A model generated the notes under the pieces. The model did no database searches. It saw only the letters and a program-made list of their open reading frames with translations, and was not told where the DNA came from. A DNA stretch of 14,601 nt from an uncultured Propionibacteriaceae bacterium (GTDB lineage Bacteria > Actinomycetota > Actinomycetes > Propionibacteriales > Propionibacteriaceae). Position numbers and translations under genes: made by a program. The stretch is taken from assembly GCA_937859105.1 (NCBI GenBank), contig CALMAD010000375.1:1-14601 (forward strand), given 5' to 3'. Positions 7,706 to 13,521 of this stretch are shown here, in pieces; position 1 is the stretch's first letter, and the number at the start of each line of letters is the position of its first letter.

Positions 7706-7718
7706 ATGGTTTAACCAT
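7706..7718. promoter_or_regulatory. Inverted repeat 1, candidate MarR operator over the oxidoreductase -10
   Basis: ATGGTT-T-AACCAT has perfect 6-bp arms with a single central base. It overlaps the -10 box (7714-7719) of the oxidoreductase promoter and shares the TGGTT/AACCA core with inverted repeat 2. Confidence 0.55.
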
Positions 7719-7742
7719 AGTTCGACTTGGTTGTCCTGTCAA
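7714..7742 (-). promoter_or_regulatory. Promoter of the oxidoreductase gene
   Basis: On the minus strand TTGACA (7737-7742) is a perfect -35 consensus, then a 17-bp spacer, then TATGGT (7714-7719, 4 of 6 matches to TATAAT). The transcript would have a short leader with AAGGAG before ATG 7685. It is the best -35/-10 pair in the window. Confidence 0.75.
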
Positions 7743-7746
7743 CCAA
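7727..7746. promoter_or_regulatory. Inverted repeat 2, candidate MarR operator over both promoters
   Basis: TTGGTTG-N6-CAACCAA has perfect 7-bp arms. It covers the -35 of the oxidoreductase promoter and ends 5 bp before the MarR -10, so a single bound dimer could block both directions. Confidence 0.65.
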
Positions 7747-7751
7747 TCCGG

Positions 7752-7757
7752 TAGAAT
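7752..7757 (+). promoter_or_regulatory. -10 element for the divergent MarR gene
   Basis: TAGAAT matches the TATAAT consensus at 5 of 6 positions and lies about 64 bp before the MarR start. A -35 is unclear because the expected region lies inside inverted repeat 2. Confidence 0.55.
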
Positions 7758-7821
7758 CGGGGCGGCGCGGCGCGAACAGGCCGCACGAGGCCCGCGACCA
7801 GGGCCGGAGAAGGAGACGACG

Positions 7822-8310
7822 ATGACGCGATGGCTCACCCCGGACGAACGCGCGGCGTGGGTGGGGCTCTCCGCCGTGCTGGAGCGGCTCCCCGCGGCCC
7901 TCGACACCCAGCTCCGGCGCGACGCCGGGCTCACCCACTTCGAGTACTGGGTGCTCGCCATGCTGTCGGAGTCGGAGGGGCACACCCTGCCGCTCAGCGC
8001 CCTCGCGGGCCTCACGCGGGCGTCCCTGCCGCGGCTCTCGCACGTCGTCCGGCGGCTGGAGGAGCGCGGGTTGCTCCGTCGCTCCCCCAGCCCGCACGAC
8101 GCGCGCGTCACCGACGCGACGCTGACGGACGCGGGCTGGCTCCTCGTCCAGGAGGCCGCGCCGGGCCACGTGGAGATGGTGCGCGCGAACGTGCTCGACG
8201 CGTTGACGCCCGAGCAGGTCGGGCAGTTGGAGCGCATCTCGTTCGCGATGCTCGCCAAGATCGCCCCGGACGCCGCCCCGGCGGCCCGGCGGATCGCGGG
8301 GCGGGAGTAG
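7822..8310 (+). CDS. MarR-family transcriptional regulator (likely repressor of the divergent oxidoreductase)
   Basis: A 162-residue winged-helix regulator. After the first helices (LTPDERAAWVGLSAVLERLP) come the helix-turn-helix LPLSALAGLTRASLPRLSHV, VRRLEERGLLRR, the wing SPSPHDARVTDATLTDAG and a C-terminal helix ending AARRIAGRE. The start is ATG at 7822 with GAAGGAGA about 8 nt upstream. It contains no cysteine, so a thiol-based redox switch such as in OhrR is unlikely; sensing by ligand binding is the alternative. The divergent oxidoreductase and the two inverted repeats between the genes make local control and autoregulation the simplest reading. It is a different protein from the MarR encoded at 4796-5284. 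Confidence 0.93.
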   Translation: MTRWLTPDERAAWVGLSAVLERLPAALDTQLRRDAGLTHFEYWVLAMLSESEGHTLPLSALAGLTRASLPRLSHVVRRLEERGLLRRSPSPHDARVTDATLTDAGWLLVQEAAPGHVEMVRANVLDALTPEQVGQLERISFAMLAKIAPDAAPAARRIAGRE

Positions 8311-8349
8311 CGGACGGGGTCGCCGACTCAGGCGGAGGCGTCCGGGGGT

Positions 8350-8390
8350 GCGGGGCGACATCGCCCGCCGGAAGGGCAGCGACGCCCCGC
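8350..8390 (+). other. Two-tier hairpin downstream of the MarR gene
   Basis: Outer arms GCGGGGCG (8350-8357) and CGCCCCGC (8383-8390) pair perfectly; inside them GCCC (8363-8366) pairs with GGGC (8374-8377). It lies 39 nt after the MarR stop and before the sixA promoter. It may be a terminator without U-tract. The rest of the 125-bp gap shows nothing else. Confidence 0.35.
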
Positions 8391-8423
8391 CGAAACATCA
8401 CCGGGACGCCGGGGCCGCACCCG

Positions 8424-8429
8424 TAGACT
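8424..8429 (+). promoter_or_regulatory. -10 element of a probable leaderless promoter for sixA
   Basis: TAGACT lies exactly 6 nt before ATG 8436 and no Shine-Dalgarno sequence is present, which supports ATG 8436 over the in-frame TTG at 8430. Confidence 0.6.
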
Positions 8430-8435
8430 TTGCGC

Positions 8436-8933
8436 ATGTCCCGCAAGACCCTTCTCGTGATGCGGCACGCCAAGTCGTCGTGGAGGACCGACGATCCCGA
8501 CATCCGGCGGCCGCTGTCCGGCCGCGGCACGCGCGATGCCCTGGTGGCCGGCCAGGTGCTCACGACGTTCGACATCGACGTCGTGCTGTGTTCGGCGGCA
8601 ACCCGCGCCCAGCAGACCTGGCAGGAAGCGACGGCGGGCGGGGCGAGCGCGGGGAGCGTCCGGGTGCTGGAGTCGCTCTACCACGCGGGCACGGACCAGA
8701 CGCTCGGCATCCTGCGGGAGGTGCCGGCGTCCGCGCGGACCGTGCTGCTCATCGGCCACGAGCCCGTGCTGAGCGATCTGATCACGAGCCTCGCGATCTC
8801 CTCGAAACTCACCGCGCAGGTGGAGAGCAAGTTCCCGACGTCCGGGCTCGCGGTGCTCGCGCACGAGCGGGATTGGGACGAGCTGGAGTACGGCTCGGCC
8901 ACCCTCACCGCGTTCGAGGTTCCGCGCAGTTGA
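8436..8933 (+). CDS. sixA: SixA-type phosphohistidine phosphatase (histidine phosphatase superfamily)
   Basis: A 165-residue single-domain protein of the histidine phosphatase superfamily. The N-terminal strand runs into VMRHAKSSW, with Arg10 and the phospho-acceptor His11; Arg57 (CSAATRAQQT) and His108 (LLIGHEPVL) complete the usual phosphate pocket. The RHAKS form and short length are typical of SixA, which in E. coli dephosphorylates phosphohistidine of phosphotransfer proteins; whether that substrate applies in Actinobacteria is not known. ATG 8436 is preferred because a TAGACT -10 sits 6 nt upstream. The membrane-GNAT gene follows after 29 bp with its own leaderless-type promoter. Confidence 0.92.
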   Translation: MSRKTLLVMRHAKSSWRTDDPDIRRPLSGRGTRDALVAGQVLTTFDIDVVLCSAATRAQQTWQEATAGGASAGSVRVLESLYHAGTDQTLGILREVPASARTVLLIGHEPVLSDLITSLAISSKLTAQVESKFPTSGLAVLAHERDWDELEYGSATLTAFEVPRS

Positions 8934-8950
8934 GGCGGCGCGCGGCCCCG

Positions 8951-8956
8951 TAGGAT
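8951..8956 (+). promoter_or_regulatory. -10 element of a probable leaderless promoter for the membrane-GNAT gene
   Basis: TAGGAT lies exactly 6 nt before ATG 8963, with no Shine-Dalgarno sequence between. Confidence 0.6.
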
Positions 8957-8962
8957 GGGCCG

Positions 8963-9571
8963 ATGAACTGGGTCGAGGTGGTCGGCTACGTGGCATCCGC
9001 GCTCGTCGCGCTGTCGTTCGCGATGCGCTCGGTCGTGAAGCTGCGCACGGTCTCCCTGGTGGGGTCGGCGATCTTCGCGGTCTACGGGGCCCTGATCGGC
9101 GCGTGGCCGGTCGTCATCACGAACTCGATCATCGCCCTGCTGAACGCCTGGCGGCTGCGCGTCGAACTGGCGCCGGAGGCGTCCTCGCTGAAGGTGGTCG
9201 AGATCGAGCCCGACGCGCCCTTCCTCAGGGACTACCTCGCCGCGAACCTGACCGACATCCACCGCTCCCAGCCGGAGTTCTCGATCGACGCCCCCTACCC
9301 GTTCGCCCGGCTGATCACCCGCGACGGGCTGCCCGCCGGCGCGTTTCTGGCGCGCCCGCTCGGCGACGAGCTGGAGGTGGCGCTCGACTACGTCACGCCC
9401 GCCTACCGCGACTCGTCGGTGGCCCGGTGGCTGTTCGGGCCGGGCAAGACCACGTTCACGAACGCCGGCGTCCGCCGGCTGGTGGCGCGGGCGTCCACCA
9501 GCGAGCATCGGACCTACCTGGAGGCCTGCGGGTTCGTCCCCGAGGGCGGCAGCTACGTCAAGCAGCTCTGA
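8963..9571 (+). CDS. YgjV-like membrane domain fused to a GNAT-like acetyltransferase domain
   Basis: A 202-residue two-part protein. Residues about 4-20, 30-47 and 48-64 are hydrophobic and resemble the small YgjV/inner-membrane module (VGYVASALVALSFAMRS, then LRTVSLVGSAIFAVYGALIG). Residues about 78-202 look like a GNAT N-acetyltransferase fold: FLARPLGDELEVALDYVTPAYRDSSVARWLF corresponds to the central strands and acetyl-CoA-binding helix, and ARASTSEHRTYLEACGFVPEG to the typical C-terminal end. The acceptor is unknown and an enzymatic role is inference. The classical GNAT Q/RxxGxG/A motif is not clear; the region after the beta-bulge reads YRDSSVARW. ATG 8963 is fixed by the promoter spacing. 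The stop codon lies inside a strong inverted repeat facing ahcY. Confidence 0.85.
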   Translation: MNWVEVVGYVASALVALSFAMRSVVKLRTVSLVGSAIFAVYGALIGAWPVVITNSIIALLNAWRLRVELAPEASSLKVVEIEPDAPFLRDYLAANLTDIHRSQPEFSIDAPYPFARLITRDGLPAGAFLARPLGDELEVALDYVTPAYRDSSVARWLFGPGKTTFTNAGVRRLVARASTSEHRTYLEACGFVPEGGSYVKQL

Positions 9572-9590
9572 GCGCGGGGCCGCTCAGAGC
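9565..9590. terminator. 10-bp perfect inverted repeat between the membrane-GNAT gene and ahcY
   Basis: GCTCTGAGCG (9565-9574) and CGCTCAGAGC (9581-9590) enclose a 6-nt CGGGGC loop. The TGA of the GNAT gene (9569-9571) is in the left arm. A further CGCTCAG at 9608-9614 contains the ahcY stop and could pair alternatively. It is probably a bidirectional terminator without a U-tract. Confidence 0.65.
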
Positions 9591-9610
9591 CGGGACGCCG
9601 CGACCGGCGC

Positions 9611-11026
9611 TCAGTAGCGGTACAGCTCGGCCTTGAACGGCCCTTCCTTCGGGACGCCGAGGTAGGCGGCCTGCTCGTCGGTCAGCTCGGTCAGCCGGAC
9701 GCCGAGGGCGTCCAGATGCAGCCGCGCGACCTCCTCGTCGAGCTCCTTCGGCAGCGTGTAGACGCCGGTCGGGTACTCCTCGGGCTTGGTGAACAGCTCG
9801 ATCTGCGCGAGCACCTGGTTCGTGAAGCTGTTGCTCATCACGAAGCTCGGGTGGCCGGTGGCGTTGCCGAGGTTCAGCAGGCGCCCCTCGGACAGGACGA
9901 TGAGCGAGTGGCCGTCCGCGAACGTCCAGACGTCGACCTGCGGCTTCAGGTTCATGCGCGAGATGCCGGGCAGCCGCTCGAGACCCGCCATGTCGAGCTC
10001 GTTGTCGAAGTGGCCGATGTTGCCGACGATCGCCAGGTCTTTGGTGGCGGCCATCTGCGCGGCGGTCACCACGTTCAGGCAGCCCGTCGCCGTGATGATG
10101 ATGTCGGCCTCGCCGACGACGTCGTCGAGCCGCGCCACCTGATAGCCGTCCATGGACGCCTGCAGCGCGCAGATCGGGTCGATCTCGGTCACGATCACGC
10201 GCGCGCCCTGGCCGGCCAGCGCCTCGGCGCACCCCTTGCCCACGTCGCCGTAACCGCACACGACGGCCACCTTGCCGCCGATGAGGACGTCCGTCGCCCG
10301 GTTGATGCCGTCGATCAGGCTGTGCCGGATGCCGTACTTGTTGTCGAACTTGCTCTTGGTCACCGAGTCGTTCACGTTGATCGCCGGGAACAACAGCGCC
10401 TGCGCCCGCGCCATCTCGTACAGCCGGTGGACGCCGGTCGTCGTCTCCTCCGTGACGCCCTGGATGCTGTTCGCCACGCCCACCCAGTCGAGCGTCGAGG
10501 CGCGGAGGGTGGCGAGCACCACGGCATACTCCGCCGAATCGGACGCCGCCGGCTGCGGCACCGCGCCCGCCTTGGCGAACTCGACGCCCTTGTGCACGAG
10601 CAGCGTCGCGTCCCCGCCGTCGTCGAGGATCATGTTGGGGTGCGTGCCCTCCCAGGTGAGGATGCGCTCGGTGCACGCCCAGTACTCCTCGAGCGTCTCG
10701 CCCTTCCAGGCGAACACCGGGACGCCGCGCGGGTCGTCCGGGGTGCCGTCGGGCCCGACGACGATCGCGGCGGCCGCCTCGTCCTGGGTCGAGAAGATGT
10801 TGCACGACGCCCACCGCACCTGCGCGCCCAGCGCGACCAGCGTCTCGATGAGCACCGCCGTCTGGACCGTCATGTGCAGGCTGCCCGCGATGCGCGCGCC
10901 CTTCAACGGCTGGCTCTCGGCGTACCGCTCCCGCATCGCCATCAGGCCGGGCATCTCGTGCTCGGCGAGGGTGATCTGCTTGCGGCCGTAGTCGGCGAGG
11001 TTCAGGTCTGCGACGCGATAATCCAC
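9611..11026 (-). CDS. ahcY: Adenosylhomocysteinase (S-adenosyl-L-homocysteine hydrolase)
   Basis: It splits S-adenosylhomocysteine to adenosine and homocysteine, keeping SAM-dependent methylation running; cytoplasmic, NAD-dependent tetramer. It has 471 residues (the mycobacterial enzyme is about 495). Visible are the opening [23 protein letters not shown], His51 (SLHMTVQTA), the LDDGGD Asp pair 135-136, Glu194 (VTEETTTG), Lys224 and Asp228 (VTKSKFDN), and the NAD turn GYGDVGKG (258-265). The bacterial insertion between the substrate motifs is present. The usual C-terminus KxDHYRY reads KAELYRY: the Lys and Tyr that contact the NAD of the next subunit are kept, the His is Leu. The start is GTG 11024-11026 with a TAGGCT -10 8 nt upstream, so it is probably leaderless. 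The SIS gene ends 67 nt upstream on the same strand. Confidence 0.97.
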   Translation of the reverse strand: MDYRVADLNLADYGRKQITLAEHEMPGLMAMRERYAESQPLKGARIAGSLHMTVQTAVLIETLVALGAQVRWASCNIFSTQDEAAAAIVVGPDGTPDDPRGVPVFAWKGETLEEYWACTERILTWEGTHPNMILDDGGDATLLVHKGVEFAKAGAVPQPAASDSAEYAVVLATLRASTLDWVGVANSIQGVTEETTTGVHRLYEMARAQALLFPAINVNDSVTKSKFDNKYGIRHSLIDGINRATDVLIGGKVAVVCGYGDVGKGCAEALAGQGARVIVTEIDPICALQASMDGYQVARLDDVVGEADIIITATGCLNVVTAAQMAATKDLAIVGNIGHFDNELDMAGLERLPGISRMNLKPQVDVWTFADGHSLIVLSEGRLLNLGNATGHPSFVMSNSFTNQVLAQIELFTKPEEYPTGVYTLPKELDEEVARLHLDALGVRLTELTDEQAAYLGVPKEGPFKAELYRY

Positions 11027-11034
11027 GGGGACGA

Positions 11035-11040
11035 AGCCTA
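11035..11040 (-). promoter_or_regulatory. -10 element of a probable leaderless promoter for ahcY
   Basis: On the minus strand TAGGCT precedes the GTG start by 8 nt and there is no Shine-Dalgarno sequence. This gives ahcY a promoter of its own within the row of minus-strand genes. Confidence 0.5.
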
Positions 11041-11093
11041 CCCGCGCCGGCGGCGTCCCGTCGTGCCGGACCGGTGGGGCGCCCCGCGCCCCG

Positions 11094-12122
11094 TCAGCGG
11101 TTCGCCAGCGCCCGCACGCGGCCGCCGCCGATCGCGAGGTAGGCGGCCGAGAACAGCCCCTCCTGCAGGACGGTCGCGTAGCGCTCCATGGTGGACGCCG
11201 CCGTGTGCTCGATCGTCACCACGTGGACGTCGGCCGCGTCGGCGTTGCTCTGCAGGATCTCGCGGCTCTCGTCGGACGCCTCGTCGCCCAGCCCGTCCTC
11301 GATCACGACGAGCACCGGACGCCGGTCGACCGGCTGCTCCTCGAACGGATCCTCGAACGGGTCGCGCGGGCGGGTCTCGGCGAGGATCGGGATCAGCGCG
11401 CCCGCGTCGGCCGACAGCGCGACCCGGCCGGTCGCGCCGCGCACCGCCTCCGCAATACGCCGGGACGCCCGCGCCGCCAGCACGCTGCCGCCCCAGATGA
11501 GGGGCTGGCCGTCGGCGAGTTCGAGCGCGTTCTTCTTGGCCGGATTGCCCGCGATGTCGCGCGACAGGGAGCACCGGGTGGCCACCTCGTCCATCGCGTC
11601 GGCGATCGCGGCCGGGTCGGCCGGGCCGGCGAGCTGGAGCGCGTGGAGGGCCATCAGCGTGGTGATCGCCCCGCACAGCGGGTCGGACGTGCGGCTGGGC
11701 AGCAGCGTCGTCGCCCGCGAGGACGCCTGCCGCGCGAGCGGGGAGTCCTCAGGAGCCGTCACGATGAGCCGGCTGCCGCGCCGGAGTGCTTCGCTGACCG
11801 TCGCCGAGGGCGTCCGGCCGGCGCCGCCGAGGACCACCACGACGTCCAGCGGGCCGACCCAGCCGGGCAGGCCCAGGTTGGGCCACGCCACGAACGGGAC
11901 CGGGCAGGTCGGCTCGAGCACGGCGCGCAACAGGCGCGCCTCGGGGCCGACGGCGACGACCGCGCGGGGGCGGGCGTCGGGGGTGACGAGCGCGAGGGCG
12001 TCGCGCGCGGCGTCCGACTCCCGGCGCAGGCGCGCACCGGCCTCGGCGAGGGGGCGCAGCAGGCCGTCGGCGTCCTGGAGCGCCTGCGGATCGTCGAGCA
12101 GGCCGTCGTCGAACTCAGGCAT
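11094..12122 (-). CDS. SIS-domain protein, phosphoglucose/phosphomannose isomerase-like (TobH-like)
   Basis: A 342-residue cytoplasmic protein of the SIS sugar-phosphate isomerase fold. The first half carries [18 protein letters not shown] and [25 protein letters not shown] (SIS phosphosugar-binding region); the second half begins about residue 170 ([30 protein letters not shown]), as in bifunctional phosphoglucose/phosphomannose isomerases. In mycobacteria the equivalent locus (TobH) lies next to manA, pmmA and DUF3499, so a link to mannose metabolism is suggested by context only. The canonical catalytic residues are not obvious, so it could be a non-catalytic relative. The ATG at 12120-12122 overlaps the end of the Trm112 gene by 8 bp, implying translational coupling. 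Confidence 0.85.
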   Translation of the reverse strand: MPEFDDGLLDDPQALQDADGLLRPLAEAGARLRRESDAARDALALVTPDARPRAVVAVGPEARLLRAVLEPTCPVPFVAWPNLGLPGWVGPLDVVVVLGGAGRTPSATVSEALRRGSRLIVTAPEDSPLARQASSRATTLLPSRTSDPLCGAITTLMALHALQLAGPADPAAIADAMDEVATRCSLSRDIAGNPAKKNALELADGQPLIWGGSVLAARASRRIAEAVRGATGRVALSADAGALIPILAETRPRDPFEDPFEEQPVDRRPVLVVIEDGLGDEASDESREILQSNADAADVHVVTIEHTAASTMERYATVLQEGLFSAAYLAIGGGRVRALANR

Positions 12123-12297
12123 GGCCGCCGCGCGCCTCGTCTTCGATCAGGATCGGGATGCCGCCCCGCACGGGGTAGGCGAGCCCGCACTGCGGGTTGG
12201 TGCACTGCAGCTCGTGGGCCTCGTACGCCCAGGCCAGGCGGTGCCGACAGCGCGGGCAGACCAGCAGCTCCAGCACGTCGGGGACGATGTCACTCAT
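12115..12297 (-). CDS. Trm112 family zinc-binding protein
   Basis: A 60-residue zinc-ribbon protein. The core is LELLVCPRCRHRLAW, then LQCTNPQCGLAYPVRGGIPILI: four cysteines (CPRC and CTNPQC) bind zinc, and the YPVRGGIPILIEDEA ending is characteristic of bacterial Trm112. Trm112 proteins are small partners that activate methyltransferases in eukaryotes and archaea; the bacterial partner is not identified here, although ahcY two genes away removes the methyltransferase by-product. The start is ATG 12295-12297 with GGAAGGAG 5 nt upstream. The gene overlaps the SIS gene by 8 bp and follows DUF3499 after 37 bp. Confidence 0.93.
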   Translation of the reverse strand: MSDIVPDVLELLVCPRCRHRLAWAYEAHELQCTNPQCGLAYPVRGGIPILIEDEARGGHA

Positions 12298-12318
12298 GGG
12301 CGCTCCTTCCGGCCCCTT

Positions 12319-12338
12319 AGCCTAGCCGCCCGGGCTAG
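12319..12338. promoter_or_regulatory. TAGGCT -10 within an inverted repeat upstream of the Trm112 gene
   Basis: On the minus strand TAGGCT (12319-12324) could start a very short leader carrying the GGAAGGAG site. The arms CTAGCC (12322-12327) and GGCTAG (12333-12338) form a 6-bp inverted repeat with a 5-nt spacer; the right arm holds the DUF3499 stop codon. It may be an internal promoter, a weak terminator, or both. Confidence 0.4.
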
Positions 12339-12697
12339 CGGGGCTCGACGGGCAGGTCGGCGACGACGGCGAGGTGGCCGCGACGCCGGGTGACGACGGG
12401 CTCGGTCAGCGGCTCGGGCTCGCCATACCCCATGCCGACTTCGCGGACGGCGTCCGCGAGCGCGAGGAGGTCGTCGGAGGAGGCGCGCCGGGGCTCGGCG
12501 TCCAGAGGGAGGCGGATGAGCTCCCAGCCGCGCGGGCTGGAGAGGGCCTCGCAGTGCGTGGCGCACAGGTCGTAGCTGCCCGGCTCGGCGCGCAACGCCA
12601 GCGGACCCACGACGGCCGTCGAATCGGCGTAGACGTAGGTGAGGGTGGCGACGGCGGCCGCCGAGCAGCCGGTCTTGGAACAGCGGCGGGAACTCAC
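12335..12697 (-). CDS. DUF3499 family protein
   Basis: A 120-residue actinobacterial protein of unknown function. The N-terminal half is diagnostic: RRCSKTGCSAAAVATLTYVY, ADSTAVVGPLALRAEPGSYD, LCATHCEALSSPRGWELIRL. The Cys pair at the start and the LCATHC pair (with its His) suggest a zinc site. The C-terminal part is variable and polar. The start is GTG 12695-12697, which gives the standard family N-terminus and has a TAGCCT -10 7 nt upstream; the longer open frame upstream has no family similarity. In mycobacteria DUF3499 lies between pmmA and the divergent metallopeptidase-family gene; here it is followed directly by the Trm112 gene and pmmA is absent. Confidence 0.93.
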   Translation of the reverse strand: MSSRRCSKTGCSAAAVATLTYVYADSTAVVGPLALRAEPGSYDLCATHCEALSSPRGWELIRLPLDAEPRRASSDDLLALADAVREVGMGYGEPEPLTEPVVTRRRGHLAVVADLPVEPR

Positions 12698-12704
12698 CTG
12701 GAGA

Positions 12705-12710
12705 AGGCTA
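12705..12710 (-). promoter_or_regulatory. -10 element of a probable leaderless promoter for the DUF3499 gene
   Basis: On the minus strand TAGCCT lies 7 nt before the GTG start at 12697; there is no Shine-Dalgarno sequence. Confidence 0.55.
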
Positions 12711-12779
12711 CTCGCCGGAGACGGGCGTCCGCGGCATCCCATCGCGTGTCCGCGGCGGGCGTCCGGCACACTGGGCGGC

Positions 12780-12968
12780 ATGCGCGAGATCGAGCGGCTG
12801 CGGCGGTGGGCGGGCCTGGGCGGGACGTGGGAGGTCGTCGAGCGGACGCCGGCGCGGGTCACCGTCTCGCTGCGGCGCTGCGACGGCGGCGAGGAGGCGG
12901 AGCTGCTGGTCAGCGAGGACGCCGACCTGCTGGGCTGGCTCGGCGGGCGGACGTCCAGCGAGCAGTAG
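12780..12968 (+). CDS. Small conserved-looking hypothetical protein (62 residues)
   Basis: I do not recognise a named family. The protein begins MREIERLRRWAGLGGTWEVV, continues with a regular alternating stretch (RTPARVTVSLRRCDGGEEAE) and ends LLGWLGGRTSSEQ. The composition is that of a small compact alpha/beta domain, and the phrase CDGGEE resembles short actinobacterial proteins I recall without a name. The ATG at 12780 has CACACT 7 nt upstream, a poor version of the leaderless -10 seen at neighbouring genes. The frame is open upstream to 12639, but that part is antisense to DUF3499. The TAG stop overlaps the -10 of the next gene, which starts 10 nt later on the same strand. Confidence 0.6.
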   Translation: MREIERLRRWAGLGGTWEVVERTPARVTVSLRRCDGGEEAELLVSEDADLLGWLGGRTSSEQ

Positions 12969-12971
12969 GCT
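12966..12971 (+). promoter_or_regulatory. -10 element of a probable leaderless promoter for the metallopeptidase-family gene
   Basis: TAGGCT lies 7 nt before ATG 12979, and its first three bases are the stop codon of the small upstream gene. Confidence 0.5.
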
Positions 12972-12978
12972 CGCGGCC

Positions 12979-13419
12979 ATGCGTACGCACCGAGACCGTC
13001 ACGGACGCGGCCGCCGCGGGCGGCTGGCCCTCCCGAACCCGTACACCGGGGGGCCTGTCCCGCTGCGGGCGCGGCTGTCGCCGGAGGCGTTCTTCACCCG
13101 CTGCGTCAGCGACGCGTGCGCGCAGATCCTGCGGAACTGCCCGCGGGCGCTGGCGGGGGTGGACGTCGGCATCGAAGACGTCCCGACGATCGATGCCGCG
13201 TGGGCCCCGAACCGCGTCCCGCTGGCGGCCGCGGTGACCGCGACGCCGACGGTGAACGGGCAGGTGGTCGTGTACCGGCGACCGCTGGAGCGGCGGGCCG
13301 CGAGCCGGCGCGGGCTGCGCATCCTCGTCTACCGGACCATCGTCGAGCAGCTCGCGAACGTGACGGGCATCCCGACCGACGAGATCGACCCCGACGGGGA
13401 CCGCGACGCCGACGACTGA
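12979..13419 (+). CDS. Metallopeptidase-family (zincin-like fold) protein lacking HExxH
   Basis: A 146-residue protein matching the actinobacterial 'metallopeptidase family' next to DUF3499 (Rv3259-like position in M. tuberculosis). The basic start (RTHRDRHGRGRRGRLALPNP) precedes the conserved core: SPEAFFTRCVSDACAQILRN, LAGVDVGIEDVPTID, QVVVYRRPLERRAASRRGL, and a helix reading LVYRTIVEQLANVTGIPTDEIDP. In the zinc-binding relatives this helix carries HExxH; here it is IVEQLANV, so no zinc-protease activity should be assumed. From memory this degenerate helix is usual in the actinobacterial branch. The function is unknown. The start is ATG 12979. The small hypothetical gene ends 10 nt upstream. 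Confidence 0.85.
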   Translation: MRTHRDRHGRGRRGRLALPNPYTGGPVPLRARLSPEAFFTRCVSDACAQILRNCPRALAGVDVGIEDVPTIDAAWAPNRVPLAAAVTATPTVNGQVVVYRRPLERRAASRRGLRILVYRTIVEQLANVTGIPTDEIDPDGDRDADD

Positions 13420-13446
13420 CCCGTGTGCGTTTCTACCTGACGCTCT

Positions 13447-13462
13447 CCACACCCTGGTGTGG
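13447..13462 (+). terminator. Hairpin after the metallopeptidase-family gene
   Basis: CCACACC-CT-GGTGTGG (13447-13462; in practice a 6-bp stem with a 4-nt loop) is followed by GTTTCGTC, the only short T-run after a stem in the window. A competing pairing GTGTG (13457-13461) with CACAC (13470-13474) is also possible. Confidence 0.5.
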
Positions 13463-13492
13463 GTTTCGTCACACGGCCCGGGGTCGCTACCC

Positions 13493-13520
13493 GCGCCCGG
13501 GGGCGAGTGACGCCCGGCGC
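13493..13520 (-). terminator. Strong GC hairpin just downstream of the DUF5719 gene
   Basis: GCGCC (13493-13497) pairs with GGCGC (13516-13520) and GGGCG (13501-13505) with CGCCC (13511-13515), a 10-bp stem with a 3-nt bulge and a 5-nt loop. It ends one base from the DUF5719 stop codon. No U-tract follows. Confidence 0.5.
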
Positions 13521-13521
13521 G

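Noticed and set aside
7119..8258. Apparent 379-residue extension of the oxidoreductase
   Set aside because: The extra N-terminus is antisense to the MarR gene and lacks family similarity; ATG 7685 has a good ribosome binding site and promoter.
11027..11093. SAM or SAH riboswitch before ahcY
   Set aside because: Only 67 nt separate the SIS gene and ahcY, and a -10 lies 8 nt before the start codon; there is no room for a riboswitch fold.
9716..11500. 594-codon plus-strand frame opposite ahcY and the SIS gene
   Set aside because: It runs across two real minus-strand genes and has low-complexity, Arg-rich composition with no recognisable motif.
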